DNA of 64,000 nucleotides from contig NZ_JAHAFS010000014.1 of the NCBI RefSeq assembly GCF_018374135.1, forward strand, positions 3,394 to 67,393, written 5' to 3'. The notes below the pieces were generated by a model. That model was not told where the DNA came from. It saw only the letters and a program-made list of their open reading frames with translations, and searched no databases. Positions within the stretch are counted from its first letter, which is position 1, and each line of letters begins with the position of its first letter. This document shows positions 23,976 through 31,955 of the stretch, piece after piece. Made by a program: the position numbers and the translations under genes. The stretch is from Campylobacter gracilis. Lineage in GTDB: Bacteria; Campylobacterota; Campylobacteria; Campylobacterales; Campylobacteraceae.

Positions 23976-24965
23976 CTAGATCGCGGCGCAGCCTTTGATC
24001 TCATCCTGCGATACGATCTCGTAGATTACGCCCGCGTTTTTGATAAACTCCTCCACGCGCGCGACGTGTGCAGGCTCCACGTTGATCACGAGGCTTCCGA
24101 CGACGTTTTTATCAAGGCGCTCGAGCTTGCCCCAGACGATGTTAAAATTTATCTCCAAAGCGCGCGCCATGTGCGTGATCACGCTGTCAAACGCGACCGC
24201 GGGCGGGAAAAAGAGCCTGATATTCACGCCGCTTGCGGGCAGCACCTCCTCCTCGCCCAAAAACTCCTTCATATTCTCATCCGGGTGCAAAAACAGCGAG
24301 ACGATATCGCCCGAGTTGCTCACGCGTCCGCCCTTAAGCAGAATCGCTCGCTGCGCGATGCCCTTTACGACCTCCATCTCGTGCGTAACAAGCACGATCG
24401 TAATGCCCAGCTCGCGATTGATGCGGCGCAGAAGCGATAAAATTTGAGCGGTGGTGTTAGGATCAAGCGCCGAAGTCGCCTCGTCAGAAAGCAAAATTTT
24501 AGGGCTTAATGCAAGCGCGCGAGCGATCGCCACGCGCTGCTTCTGTCCGCCGCTAAGCTCGCTAGGATAGGCATTTGCTTTATCCGCAAGCCCCACGAGC
24601 TCCAAAAGCTCGGCTACGCGCCGCTTCGTGTGGTCTTCGGAATGGCCCCAAAACGCAAGCGGCGTGGCGACGTTTTGCGCGACGCTGCGGCGGCTCATCA
24701 GCGCGAAGTGTTGAAAAATCATACCGATATTTTTGCGCAGCTCGCGGATCTGAGCGCCGCTTAGTTCTCTTACCTCCCTGCCCTCTACCTTGAGGCTTCC
24801 TTCTTGATAGTCCTCAAGGCCGTTTATGCAGCGCAGCAGCGTACTTTTGCCCGCACCGCTGCGACCGACGATGGCAAAAATTTCGCCCTGCTTCACCTCC
24901 AAGCTCACATCGTCGATCACGCAGGTTTTGCCGTAAAATTTCTTTAAATTTTCTATCTTTATCAC
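23976..24965 (-). CDS. metN: Methionine ABC transporter ATP-binding protein
   Basis: A 329-aa ATPase. Walker A is GRSGAGKST (34-42), the signature is LSGGQKQR (about 139-146) and Walker B is ILLSDEATSALD. A C-terminal NIL regulatory domain (about 255-325) binds methionine and distinguishes MetN from other ABC ATPases. It energises methionine import with MetI and MetQ. Here it stands alone: the next genes are ddh upstream and non-coding DNA downstream, and metI is not in the window. MetQ is encoded 4 kb away on the other strand. Confidence 0.92.
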   Translation of the reverse strand: MIKIENLKKFYGKTCVIDDVSLEVKQGEIFAIVGRSGAGKSTLLRCINGLEDYQEGSLKVEGREVRELSGAQIRELRKNIGMIFQHFALMSRRSVAQNVATPLAFWGHSEDHTKRRVAELLELVGLADKANAYPSELSGGQKQRVAIARALALSPKILLSDEATSALDPNTTAQILSLLRRINRELGITIVLVTHEMEVVKGIAQRAILLKGGRVSNSGDIVSLFLHPDENMKEFLGEEEVLPASGVNIRLFFPPAVAFDSVITHMARALEINFNIVWGKLERLDKNVVGSLVINVEPAHVARVEEFIKNAGVIYEIVSQDEIKGCAAI

Positions 24966-25009
24966 TCAGATTTCCTCGTTCATAATTCCGCCGAAACGCC
25001 CCCAGAAAT

Positions 25010-25996
25010 TTATAAAATTTCGCGCCTTAGCTCATCTGCGCTCTTTGGCGAAAGAAGCGCCGGAGCGATGTCAAATACGCTAAACGCGCCGCGCTCGCCT
25101 CTTTGCGCCAAACGATACGCCGCTCGGGCGTAGGCTACGAGCACGCTTGCGGTAAATTCTGGATTTGAGTCAAGCTTTAGCGAAAACTCGATCAGGTGCT
25201 TATTTTCGCCTCGCTCGCCCGTCGCTCCGCTTCGCAGGACGAATCCTCCGTGAGGGATGCCGCCGTGCTCTTTTTTAAGCGTCGCAAGATCTATGAAATG
25301 TACGCTCGTGTCGTAGTCGGCAAAGTAATTCGGCATCGTTTTTATCTCTTTTTCTATGCGCGCTTTCTCGGCGCCCTCTTCGGCTACGACGTAGCACTCG
25401 CGTAGGTGCTTTTCGCGCGTGCTAAGTTTTGGATTTTCGCCCGCGCGGACTCGCCCCAAGGCGCTTTCTATCGGCACGGTGTATTGGCGCGCATCCACGA
25501 CGCCCTCGATCCTGCGGATAGCGTCGGAGTGGCCTTGGCTCACGCCTTTGCCCCAAAACGTGTAGCTGCTGCCGTTTTGTAGCACGCTCTCGCCAAATAG
25601 TCTATTTAACGAAAACAGACCCGGATCCCAGCCCACGGCGATGATGCCTACATTTCCGCCCGCTTTGGCTGCGGCATCCACGGCGGCGAAGTGCTCTGGG
25701 ATTTTCGCGTGCGTATCGAAGCTATCGACGACGTTAAAGCTCCGCGCAAACTCGGGCGTCTGCGTCGGCAGATCGGTCGCGCTACCGCCGCAAAGCACCA
25801 AAACGTCAAATTCGCCCTTGTGCGATAAAATTTCATCCACGCTAAATACCGGAGCGCCGCATGTTTGCACGCTGTGCGACTCGCGGCGAGAAAACACCGC
25901 CGAAAGCTGCAGATCCTTGCTATTTCGCACGGCAAGCTCCACGCCGCGACCTAAATTTCCATATCCTAAAACCGCTATTTTTATTTTTTCGCTCAT
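25010..25996 (-). CDS. ddh: meso-Diaminopimelate D-dehydrogenase
   Basis: A 328-aa NADPH-dependent enzyme. The N-terminal Rossmann motif is GYGNLG (residues 11-16), the catalytic/dimer domain includes GWDPGLFSLNR, and WGKGVSQGHSDAIRR is the hallmark of Ddh. It makes meso-diaminopimelate from tetrahydrodipicolinate and ammonia in one step, or runs in reverse, and feeds peptidoglycan and lysine synthesis. Campylobacter normally relies on the succinylase (DapE) route, so this gene is an addition or replacement. The start is ATG at 25996 with AAGGATA upstream. Confidence 0.92.
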   Translation of the reverse strand: MSEKIKIAVLGYGNLGRGVELAVRNSKDLQLSAVFSRRESHSVQTCGAPVFSVDEILSHKGEFDVLVLCGGSATDLPTQTPEFARSFNVVDSFDTHAKIPEHFAAVDAAAKAGGNVGIIAVGWDPGLFSLNRLFGESVLQNGSSYTFWGKGVSQGHSDAIRRIEGVVDARQYTVPIESALGRVRAGENPKLSTREKHLRECYVVAEEGAEKARIEKEIKTMPNYFADYDTSVHFIDLATLKKEHGGIPHGGFVLRSGATGERGENKHLIEFSLKLDSNPEFTASVLVAYARAAYRLAQRGERGAFSVFDIAPALLSPKSADELRREIL

Positions 25997-26054
25997 TTTT
26001 TATCCTTCAAATTTTAAAATTTAGCGCGTAAAACGGCGCGCTGCCGATGAAATT

Positions 26055-26198
26055 TTACCTCAGTAGGAAATAATAAATCACATATAACCAACTTAAAAAT
26101 CCGTGGATTATCGCCCACATTATGCTTTTATTGACTCCCCACGATAGTGCGACGGCTATGACCGTGCCTAACGTAAATCCACCGATACCGCCTTTCAT
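26055..26198 (-). CDS. 47-aa single/double-TM small membrane protein
   Basis: A short gene with a near-perfect ribosome site (CAAGGAGAAAGA) before the ATG at 26198 and a TAA at 26055. The product starts MKGGIGGFTLGTVIAVAL, has one or two hydrophobic helices (about 5-20 and 26-45) and ends YYFLLR. It lies between valS and ddh on the same strand, 40 bases after the valS stop. The family is unknown to me. Its size and hydrophobicity fit a regulatory or assembly microprotein, but nothing in the sequence says which complex. Confidence 0.65.
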   Translation of the reverse strand: MKGGIGGFTLGTVIAVALSWGVNKSIMWAIIHGFLSWLYVIYYFLLR

Positions 26199-26238
26199 TC
26201 TTTCTCCTTGATTTAAAATTTAGGCTCAAACGAGCGGA

Positions 26239-28854
26239 TTACTCGCCAAATGCCTTTAACTCGTCGCATACTTTGGCGAATTTTTCCTGCGCGCTTTGCA
26301 ACCCTTCGCGGTTTGCGGCGACGACGTCAGCGGGCGCGGAGGAGATAAATTTTTCATTACCGAGCATCGCAGAGAGCTTTTCGATCTCTTTTTGCAACTT
26401 CGCTTTTTGCGCGCTAAGGCGCGAAACCACGCCGCTAAGATCGACTCCCTCGAGCGGTACGAAAGTTTCTAGCCTCTCGCTTACGTCGCGGGCGGAATTT
26501 GCGATATTTTGCTGCGTAAATTCCACTTCATCTACCTTTGCTAGCGTTTTGATATAGTCCGCGGCGGCGCTTAGATCGACTGCGGATTTGACGTAGGCTT
26601 TGGCTACGCGCGCATTGCCGAGCTCGATCGTCGCCTTTGCGCGGCGAATGCTAACGATCGCTTCAATAACGAGCGAAAACAGCTCCTCGATCCGCTCGTC
26701 GCGCTCGCCAGGCTGCGGGTATCGCATCACCATGATGGAGCGTGCGTCTTGCAGCTTCGTGCCGCTTAGCTCCTGATACAGATACTCGCTTAGAAACGGC
26801 ATAAACGGGCTTAGTAGCTTCATCGCTTCTTTAAAAATCATCCCCAGCTCGCCTATCGCGGCCTTGTCCGCCTTGCTAAGCTCGATGCCCCAGTCGCAAA
26901 ACTCGTCCCAGAAAAATTTATAAAGCTCGGTCGCAGCGTCGTTGAAGCGGTATTCGTCTAAATTTTCCCGCACCGCGCTCACGCAGCAGTTAAAGCGCGA
27001 AAGCATATATTTGCCGAGGCTCGTTTTGATCTGCGCCGCGTCCAAATCGTCAAATTTAGAAGCGTTTAAAAGCAAAAATTTGCTCGCATTATAGAGCTTA
27101 TTCGTAAAATTTCGATATATCAAAAGCTTATCGTCGCTAAGGCGCAGATCGCGCCCCTGCACGCACAAAATCGTAAGCGTAAAGCGCAAAATATCGGCGC
27201 TAAATTCATCTATCTTTAGCAGCGGATCGACTACGTTTTTGCTCGATTTGCTCATCTTTTTGCCGTCTTTGTCCTTTACTAGAGCATGTAGGTAGATGTC
27301 GCGAAACGGCAGCTCGCCCATGGCGTTTTGGCACTGAAACATCATGCGCGCGACCCAGAAAAACAAAATGTCAAAGCCCGTAATTAACATAGTATTCGGA
27401 TAAAATTCGCTCAAATCCTCCTCAAACCACTTCTCGTTTTTCAGCGCCTCGCCGTTGCCCCAACCAAGCGTGCTGATCGGCCAAAGACCGCTTGAAAACC
27501 ACGTATCGAGCACGTCGGGATCTTGAGTAAAATTTTTGCCGCCGCATTTTGGGCAAGCATCGGGGCTTTCTCGCTCATCCGCCCACTGATGGCCGCAGTC
27601 GCAGTAAAACACGGGAATTCTATGCCCCCACCACAGCTGGCGACTGATGCACCAGTCCTTCAGCTCGCGCATCCAGGCATTGAAGCTATTGATCCAGTGC
27701 TTTGGGAAAAATTCCGCCTCACCGGAATTTACTTTGGTAATTGCATTTTTTGCGATATCTGCGCGGACGAACCACTGCTGCGAGATGTACGGCTCGACGA
27801 CGTTTTTGCAGCGGTAGCAGTAGCCGACTTGATTTTCGTAATCCTCGATTTTTTCCATAAAGCCCAGTCGCTCAAGCTCCGCTACGATCTGATCGCGCGC
27901 GGCAAGTCGCTCTAGGCCTTGAAATTTACCGCACTGCTCGTTTAAAATTCCTTTTTCGTCAAATACCGTGATAAACTCCAGCTCGTGGCGCTTGCCGACC
28001 TCGTAGTCGTTGGTGTCGTGCGCTGGCGTGACCTTCACGGCACCCGTTCCGAAGCTCATATCGACGTATTCGTCGGCGATGATCTCTATCTCGCGGCCGA
28101 TTAGCGGCAGTACGACTTTTTTGCCGATCAAATTTTTATAGCGTTCGTCCGCGGGATTTACCATTACGGCGGTATCGCCGAAGTAGGTCTCGGGGCGCGT
28201 AGTAGCCACTACGATAAATTTATCTTGCTCGTCCGCAAAATAGTAACGCAGATGATAAAGTTTTCCTTTGTTTTCCTTGTGCTCGACCTCTACGTCGCTT
28301 AATGCGCCGTCGTGCGTGCACCAGTTTACCATATAGTTTCCGCGCACGATGAGCCCCGCGTCGTATAAATTTACGAATGCTTTACGCACGGCGTTTTTAA
28401 GCCCCTCATCCATCGTAAAGCGCTGTCTGCTCCACGCAGGCGTGACGCCAAGGCGCTTCATCTGTTTTACGATCTGCCCGCCGCTTTGCTCCTTCCAGTG
28501 CCAAACATGTTTTAAAAACTCCTCGCGCCCTATCTCTTCTTTTTTGATCCCTTGCGCCAAAAGCTCGCGCTCGACGACGTTTTGCGTCGCGATACCTGCG
28601 TGATCTAACCCCGGCTGCCACAGCGTTTTGTAACCGTCCATTCGCTTGTATCGCGTCATTATGTCTTGCAACGTATAAGTGAGCGAGTGCCCGATATGAA
28701 GCACTCCGGTGACATTCGGCGGCGGTAGCATAATGCAAAAGTTTTTGCCTTTTTGCTGGATATCTTTATTGCCGTCGATCTCGAAGTAGCCGCGCTGCTC
28801 CCAAATTTTATAAAAGCTCTCCTCTACGGCTTTCGCGTCGTAAAAATCTGCCAT
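26239..28854 (-). CDS. valS: Valyl-tRNA synthetase
   Basis: An 871-aa class Ia synthetase. The HIGH motif is in PPPNVTGVLHIGHSL (about 43-57), the editing (CP1) domain spans about 185-345, and the KMSKS motif is in KDGKKMSKSSKNV (about 533-545). An anticodon-binding domain follows, and a C-terminal coiled coil (about 805-865) grips the tRNA. Length is normal, with no insert. The ATG at 28854 is weakly served by a ribosome site. Confidence 0.97.
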   Translation of the reverse strand: MADFYDAKAVEESFYKIWEQRGYFEIDGNKDIQQKGKNFCIMLPPPNVTGVLHIGHSLTYTLQDIMTRYKRMDGYKTLWQPGLDHAGIATQNVVERELLAQGIKKEEIGREEFLKHVWHWKEQSGGQIVKQMKRLGVTPAWSRQRFTMDEGLKNAVRKAFVNLYDAGLIVRGNYMVNWCTHDGALSDVEVEHKENKGKLYHLRYYFADEQDKFIVVATTRPETYFGDTAVMVNPADERYKNLIGKKVVLPLIGREIEIIADEYVDMSFGTGAVKVTPAHDTNDYEVGKRHELEFITVFDEKGILNEQCGKFQGLERLAARDQIVAELERLGFMEKIEDYENQVGYCYRCKNVVEPYISQQWFVRADIAKNAITKVNSGEAEFFPKHWINSFNAWMRELKDWCISRQLWWGHRIPVFYCDCGHQWADERESPDACPKCGGKNFTQDPDVLDTWFSSGLWPISTLGWGNGEALKNEKWFEEDLSEFYPNTMLITGFDILFFWVARMMFQCQNAMGELPFRDIYLHALVKDKDGKKMSKSSKNVVDPLLKIDEFSADILRFTLTILCVQGRDLRLSDDKLLIYRNFTNKLYNASKFLLLNASKFDDLDAAQIKTSLGKYMLSRFNCCVSAVRENLDEYRFNDAATELYKFFWDEFCDWGIELSKADKAAIGELGMIFKEAMKLLSPFMPFLSEYLYQELSGTKLQDARSIMVMRYPQPGERDERIEELFSLVIEAIVSIRRAKATIELGNARVAKAYVKSAVDLSAAADYIKTLAKVDEVEFTQQNIANSARDVSERLETFVPLEGVDLSGVVSRLSAQKAKLQKEIEKLSAMLGNEKFISSAPADVVAANREGLQSAQEKFAKVCDELKAFGE

Positions 28855-29028
28855 TTTCAGCCCTTTTTTAAAATTTTAAATTTTGCGATTTTAGCGGAAT
28901 TTATGTAAAGCGCTCATTAAAGCGTGCCAATTCTGCATTATACAATAAAATGTAGTATTTAAATATATATAAAAATATCGAATTTTAGAATATTTTAGAT
29001 AAAATTTTGAAAAATCATATAAAAACAC

Positions 29029-29057
29029 TTGACATTAAAAATTCTACCTGCTATAAT
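29029..29057 (+). promoter_or_regulatory. Consensus sigma70 promoter of metQ
   Basis: TTGACA (29029-29034), a 17-base spacer and TATAAT (29052-29057) make a perfect match to the general consensus, unusually complete for Campylobacter. The -10 box ends 30 bases before the metQ ATG. Confidence 0.8.
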
Positions 29058-29087
29058 ACCGCGAAATTTTAACCAAAAGGATTAAAT

Positions 29088-29864
29088 ATGAAGAAATTTC
29101 TTCTCGCTTCGCTTCTTAGCGCCAGCGTCGTCAGCTTCGCTCTTGCCGAAAAAATCGTAGTCGCCGCTACTCCGATACCGCATGCCGAAATTTTAGAGCA
29201 GATCAAACCCGATCTAAAAGCCCAAGGCTACGATCTTGAGGTCAAGGTTTTCAACGACTACGTAACCCCGAACCTCGCTACTGATAGCGGCGACGTGGAT
29301 GCGGGATTTTTTCAGCACGTGCCGTATATGGAGGAATTTAACGCTAATAAAGGCACAAAATTAAAAGCGACCGTGGGCGTGCATTTAGAGCCGATGGGCA
29401 TCTACAGCCATAAGATTAAAAATTTAAAAGATCTTAAAAACGGCGCCAAAGTTGCCGTGCCAAACGATCCGACCAACGAAAGCCGCGCACTTGATCTGCT
29501 CGTAGCCGCGGGGCTCATCGAAGTTGATCAAAACGCCAAGCTTCGCACGCCGTTAGATGTCACGAAAAACCCTAAAAATTTAGAAATTTTAGAGCTTGAA
29601 GGCGCCGCGCTTCCGCGAACCCTGGGCGATGTAGATATTGCAGTTATCAACTCAAATTTTGCCTTTAATGCAAATTTAAACCCAATCAAGGATTCGCTAT
29701 TTTTAGAAAAGGCTGAGGGCAACCCTTACACAAATGTCATCAGTGTTAAAGAAGGCAACGAAAACAGCCCTAAAATCAAGGCGCTAGATAAAGCGATCCA
29801 AAGCGAGAAAGTGAAAAAATTTATCGAGACGCAATATAAAGGCGCAATCATCCCGTCTTTTTAA
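29088..29864 (+). CDS. metQ: MetQ-type methionine-binding periplasmic protein
   Basis: A 258-aa NlpA-family protein. A signal peptide (about 20 residues) leads directly into EKIVVAATPIPHAEILEQIK. The body contains YVTPNLATDSGDVDAGFFQH and PNDPTNESRALDLL, the ligand-cleft segments of MetQ. No lipobox cysteine is present, so it should be soluble periplasmic rather than a lipoprotein. It supplies methionine to MetN/MetI. A strong promoter and an AAAAGGATTAAAT ribosome site suggest high expression. Confidence 0.85.
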   Translation: MKKFLLASLLSASVVSFALAEKIVVAATPIPHAEILEQIKPDLKAQGYDLEVKVFNDYVTPNLATDSGDVDAGFFQHVPYMEEFNANKGTKLKATVGVHLEPMGIYSHKIKNLKDLKNGAKVAVPNDPTNESRALDLLVAAGLIEVDQNAKLRTPLDVTKNPKNLEILELEGAALPRTLGDVDIAVINSNFAFNANLNPIKDSLFLEKAEGNPYTNVISVKEGNENSPKIKALDKAIQSEKVKKFIETQYKGAIIPSF

Positions 29865-29879
29865 CTTCTCCTCTTTTTA

Positions 29880-29908
29880 AAATTCGGCGCACGATTCGCG
29901 CCGAATTT
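29880..29908 (+). terminator. Hairpin after metQ, built from paired AAATTC/GAATTT
   Basis: AAATTCGGCGC (29880-29890) and GCGCCGAATTT (29898-29908) are perfect 11-base complements around a seven-base loop, 16 bases after the metQ stop. A T-rich stretch occurs only further on (about 29920-29943). Both arms carry one RAATTY word. Confidence 0.6.
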
Positions 29909-29942
29909 GCTGGCATTCGCTATTTTATTTACTATCTTTTTT

Positions 29943-29948
29943 TATAAT
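29943..29948 (+). promoter_or_regulatory. -10 box of the PEB4-like gene
   Basis: TATAAT preceded by a T-rich run (ATCTTTTTTTATAATTGCGCG), 31 bases before the ATG at 29980. This T-rich upstream stretch in place of a -35 box is the Campylobacter pattern. Confidence 0.65.
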
Positions 29949-29979
29949 TGCGCGAAATTTACCGAATAAAGGAAAAATA

Positions 29980-30804
29980 ATGAAAAGAATTTTATCTTTC
30001 AGCTTTGTTGCCGCTATGGCTATATCTTCGCTTAATGCAGGCGTTTTGGCTACTGCAAAAGACGCGAATATCACTATTACGGATGAGGATGTTGCACCAT
30101 TTTTAGCTCAAGGTATGCAGCACGGCGGGCAGGAACCGACCGCCGATGAGAAGAAAAAACTAATCGATGATCTAATCAAATACAAACTCCTAATCGCAGA
30201 GGCAAAAAAATCAGGCATTGAAAACAGCGACGAATATAAGCATCAGCTAGAGCTTGCTAAAGATGGCATCGCATTTAATCTATGGCAACGCGAACAGGCT
30301 AAAGACGTAAGCATCAGCGACGAGGAAGCTAAAAAAATTTATGATGAAAATAAACAGAATTTCATGCAACCAGATTCCGTTACCGCAAGTCATATCTTAG
30401 TAGCAGACGAAAAGGCTGCTAAAAATGCGATTGCGAAACTATCAAAAGTCAAAAAAGAGAATTTAAAAGAGGAATTTAATAAGCTAGCTAAAGAAATTTC
30501 AATCGATCCAAGTGCTAAAGAAAACGGCGGCGATCTGGGTTCTTTTGGCAAAGGCATGATGGTGCCGGAGTTTGAAAAAGCGGCGTTTGCGCTAAAAGAT
30601 GGTGAGATGAGCAAAACGCCGGTAAAGACACAATTCGGATATCATGTAATCTACAAAGAAAGCAGCAAAAAGGCTGAGACTATGCCGTTTGAAAAAGTAA
30701 AAGATCTCATCAAAAATCAGCTACTTCCAAGCAAAGTAAACAAAAAAATCGATGACAAAGCTAACGAGCTATTCGGCAAACTAAACATCGAATACGCAAA
30801 ATAG
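29980..30804 (+). CDS. Periplasmic peptidyl-prolyl isomerase, PEB4/Cj0596-like
   Basis: A 274-aa SurA-like chaperone with a signal peptide (about 20 residues). An N-terminal helical chaperone domain includes EKKKLIDDLIKYKLLIAEA, and a parvulin PPIase domain spans about 130-232 (ASHILVADE, GGDLGSFGKGMMVPEFEKA, TQFGYHVIY). A C-terminal helix returns to the N-domain. In C. jejuni the homologue, PEB4, assists outer-membrane protein folding and adhesion. It is monocistronic, with its own promoter and the RBS AAAGGAAAAATA. Confidence 0.88.
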   Translation: MKRILSFSFVAAMAISSLNAGVLATAKDANITITDEDVAPFLAQGMQHGGQEPTADEKKKLIDDLIKYKLLIAEAKKSGIENSDEYKHQLELAKDGIAFNLWQREQAKDVSISDEEAKKIYDENKQNFMQPDSVTASHILVADEKAAKNAIAKLSKVKKENLKEEFNKLAKEISIDPSAKENGGDLGSFGKGMMVPEFEKAAFALKDGEMSKTPVKTQFGYHVIYKESSKKAETMPFEKVKDLIKNQLLPSKVNKKIDDKANELFGKLNIEYAK

Positions 30805-30817
30805 TTTTAATTTTAAG

Positions 30818-30888
30818 GCGCGAGGCTATTAAATTTATACGTAAGTTCGCTGCGGCAGTAACTTGCAAGGATAAATTTTAGCCCGCGC
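30818..30888 (+). terminator. Long imperfect hairpin after the PEB4-like gene
   Basis: GCGCGAGGCTATTAAATTTA (30818-30837) pairs with TAAATTTTAGCCCGCGC (30872-30888), with two small bulges. A nested stem GTAAGTT/AACTTGC lies inside. TTTTGTTTT follows. It is longer than an ordinary terminator and again has an AAATTT word in each arm. Confidence 0.5.
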
Positions 30889-31040
30889 TTTTGTTTTATA
30901 TGCGCTAAATTTTGCGAAATTTTAAGCTCACTCTTATATCGTCGGATTGTTAAATTCTAAATTTATTCGCTCTGCTGATGTTAAATTTTGCGGAATTTTA
31001 AGCGTAGCTAGTTTTTTACACATTAAATCAAGGAATTCAA

Positions 31041-31640
31041 ATGCTTTCTAATATCGTAAATTTTATCGTAGAATTTGTTGCGGGCTGGGGATACCTTGGC
31101 ATTTTTGTGATGATGTTTTTAGAAAGCAGCTTCTTTCCCTTCCCAAGTGAAGTAGTGATGATCCCTGCGGGCTATCTGGCCTCAAAATCGCAGATGAGCT
31201 TTGTTATAGCATTTGTTTGTGGGCTTGGCGGCAGCATCACCGGCGCGCTGTTTAATTACTATCTATGCTATTTTTTTGGACGTAAGATTATCGCTAAATA
31301 CGGAAAATATGTAGGTATCACCGAGGAGAAATTTGCAAAATTCGAAGCGTTTTTTAACCGCCATGGCGAAATTTCAACGTTTAACTGCCGCCTAATCCCA
31401 GGCATTCGTCAATACATCAGCCTTCCTGCGGGGCTTGCAAAGATGAATATCGCGCGCTTCGTGCTATTTACCGGCCTTGGGGCTGCGATTTGGACATTAA
31501 TACTGATGAGCCTGGGATATTTCATCGGCGAAAACGAGGAGCTAATCAAGCAAGATCTGCATCTAATTACGATCGCTCTGTTCGCCGTCGTCATTATAAT
31601 CTCGCTTCTATATGTTTATTTTATAAAACGCAAAAAATAG
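31041..31640 (+). CDS. DedA-family membrane protein
   Basis: A 199-aa polytopic protein with the DedA/SNARE-associated signature. The N-terminal segment is FLESSFFPFPSEVVMIPAG, and the second conserved half is RLIPGIRQYISLPAGLAKM, the R/G pattern of the re-entrant loops. DedA proteins act as undecaprenyl-phosphate or phospholipid flippases and affect membrane potential and antimicrobial resistance. No partner gene is adjacent. The start is ATG at 31041 with AAGGAATTCAA. Confidence 0.9.
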   Translation: MLSNIVNFIVEFVAGWGYLGIFVMMFLESSFFPFPSEVVMIPAGYLASKSQMSFVIAFVCGLGGSITGALFNYYLCYFFGRKIIAKYGKYVGITEEKFAKFEAFFNRHGEISTFNCRLIPGIRQYISLPAGLAKMNIARFVLFTGLGAAIWTLILMSLGYFIGENEELIKQDLHLITIALFAVVIIISLLYVYFIKRKK

Positions 31641-31955
31641 CTTCGCGCTAGTAAATATAAATACAATAAAAAATTCCATTTTATCGCCTTTAAGTTCAAA
31701 TTCTTCAAATTATAATTTAAGCTAAACAAGAATTTTTATAATTTCACTTTCATAATCTGCGTGCAATACGATATTTCTATTAAAGTGTAATTATGCCTTA
31801 GTAGCGAATTCAAAAATATTTTTTAAGTAAAATTCTATTTAAAGCCTTAAACAATCATACTAATTTCTAAATTTTAATTTTTCGTTACGTTTTAAGCTGT
31901 TTTTAATACTAAAAGCTTTAAAATTCCATTAACAATTTCAACGAAAGGACTTATT
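31641..31955. other. AT-rich leader region of aspA
   Basis: About 315 bases, notably more AT-rich than the rest of the window, with no ORF or RNA gene that I can support. It probably holds the aspA promoter and regulation. I cannot pick a single -10 box with confidence. AAAGGACTTATT precedes the aspA start. Confidence 0.45.
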
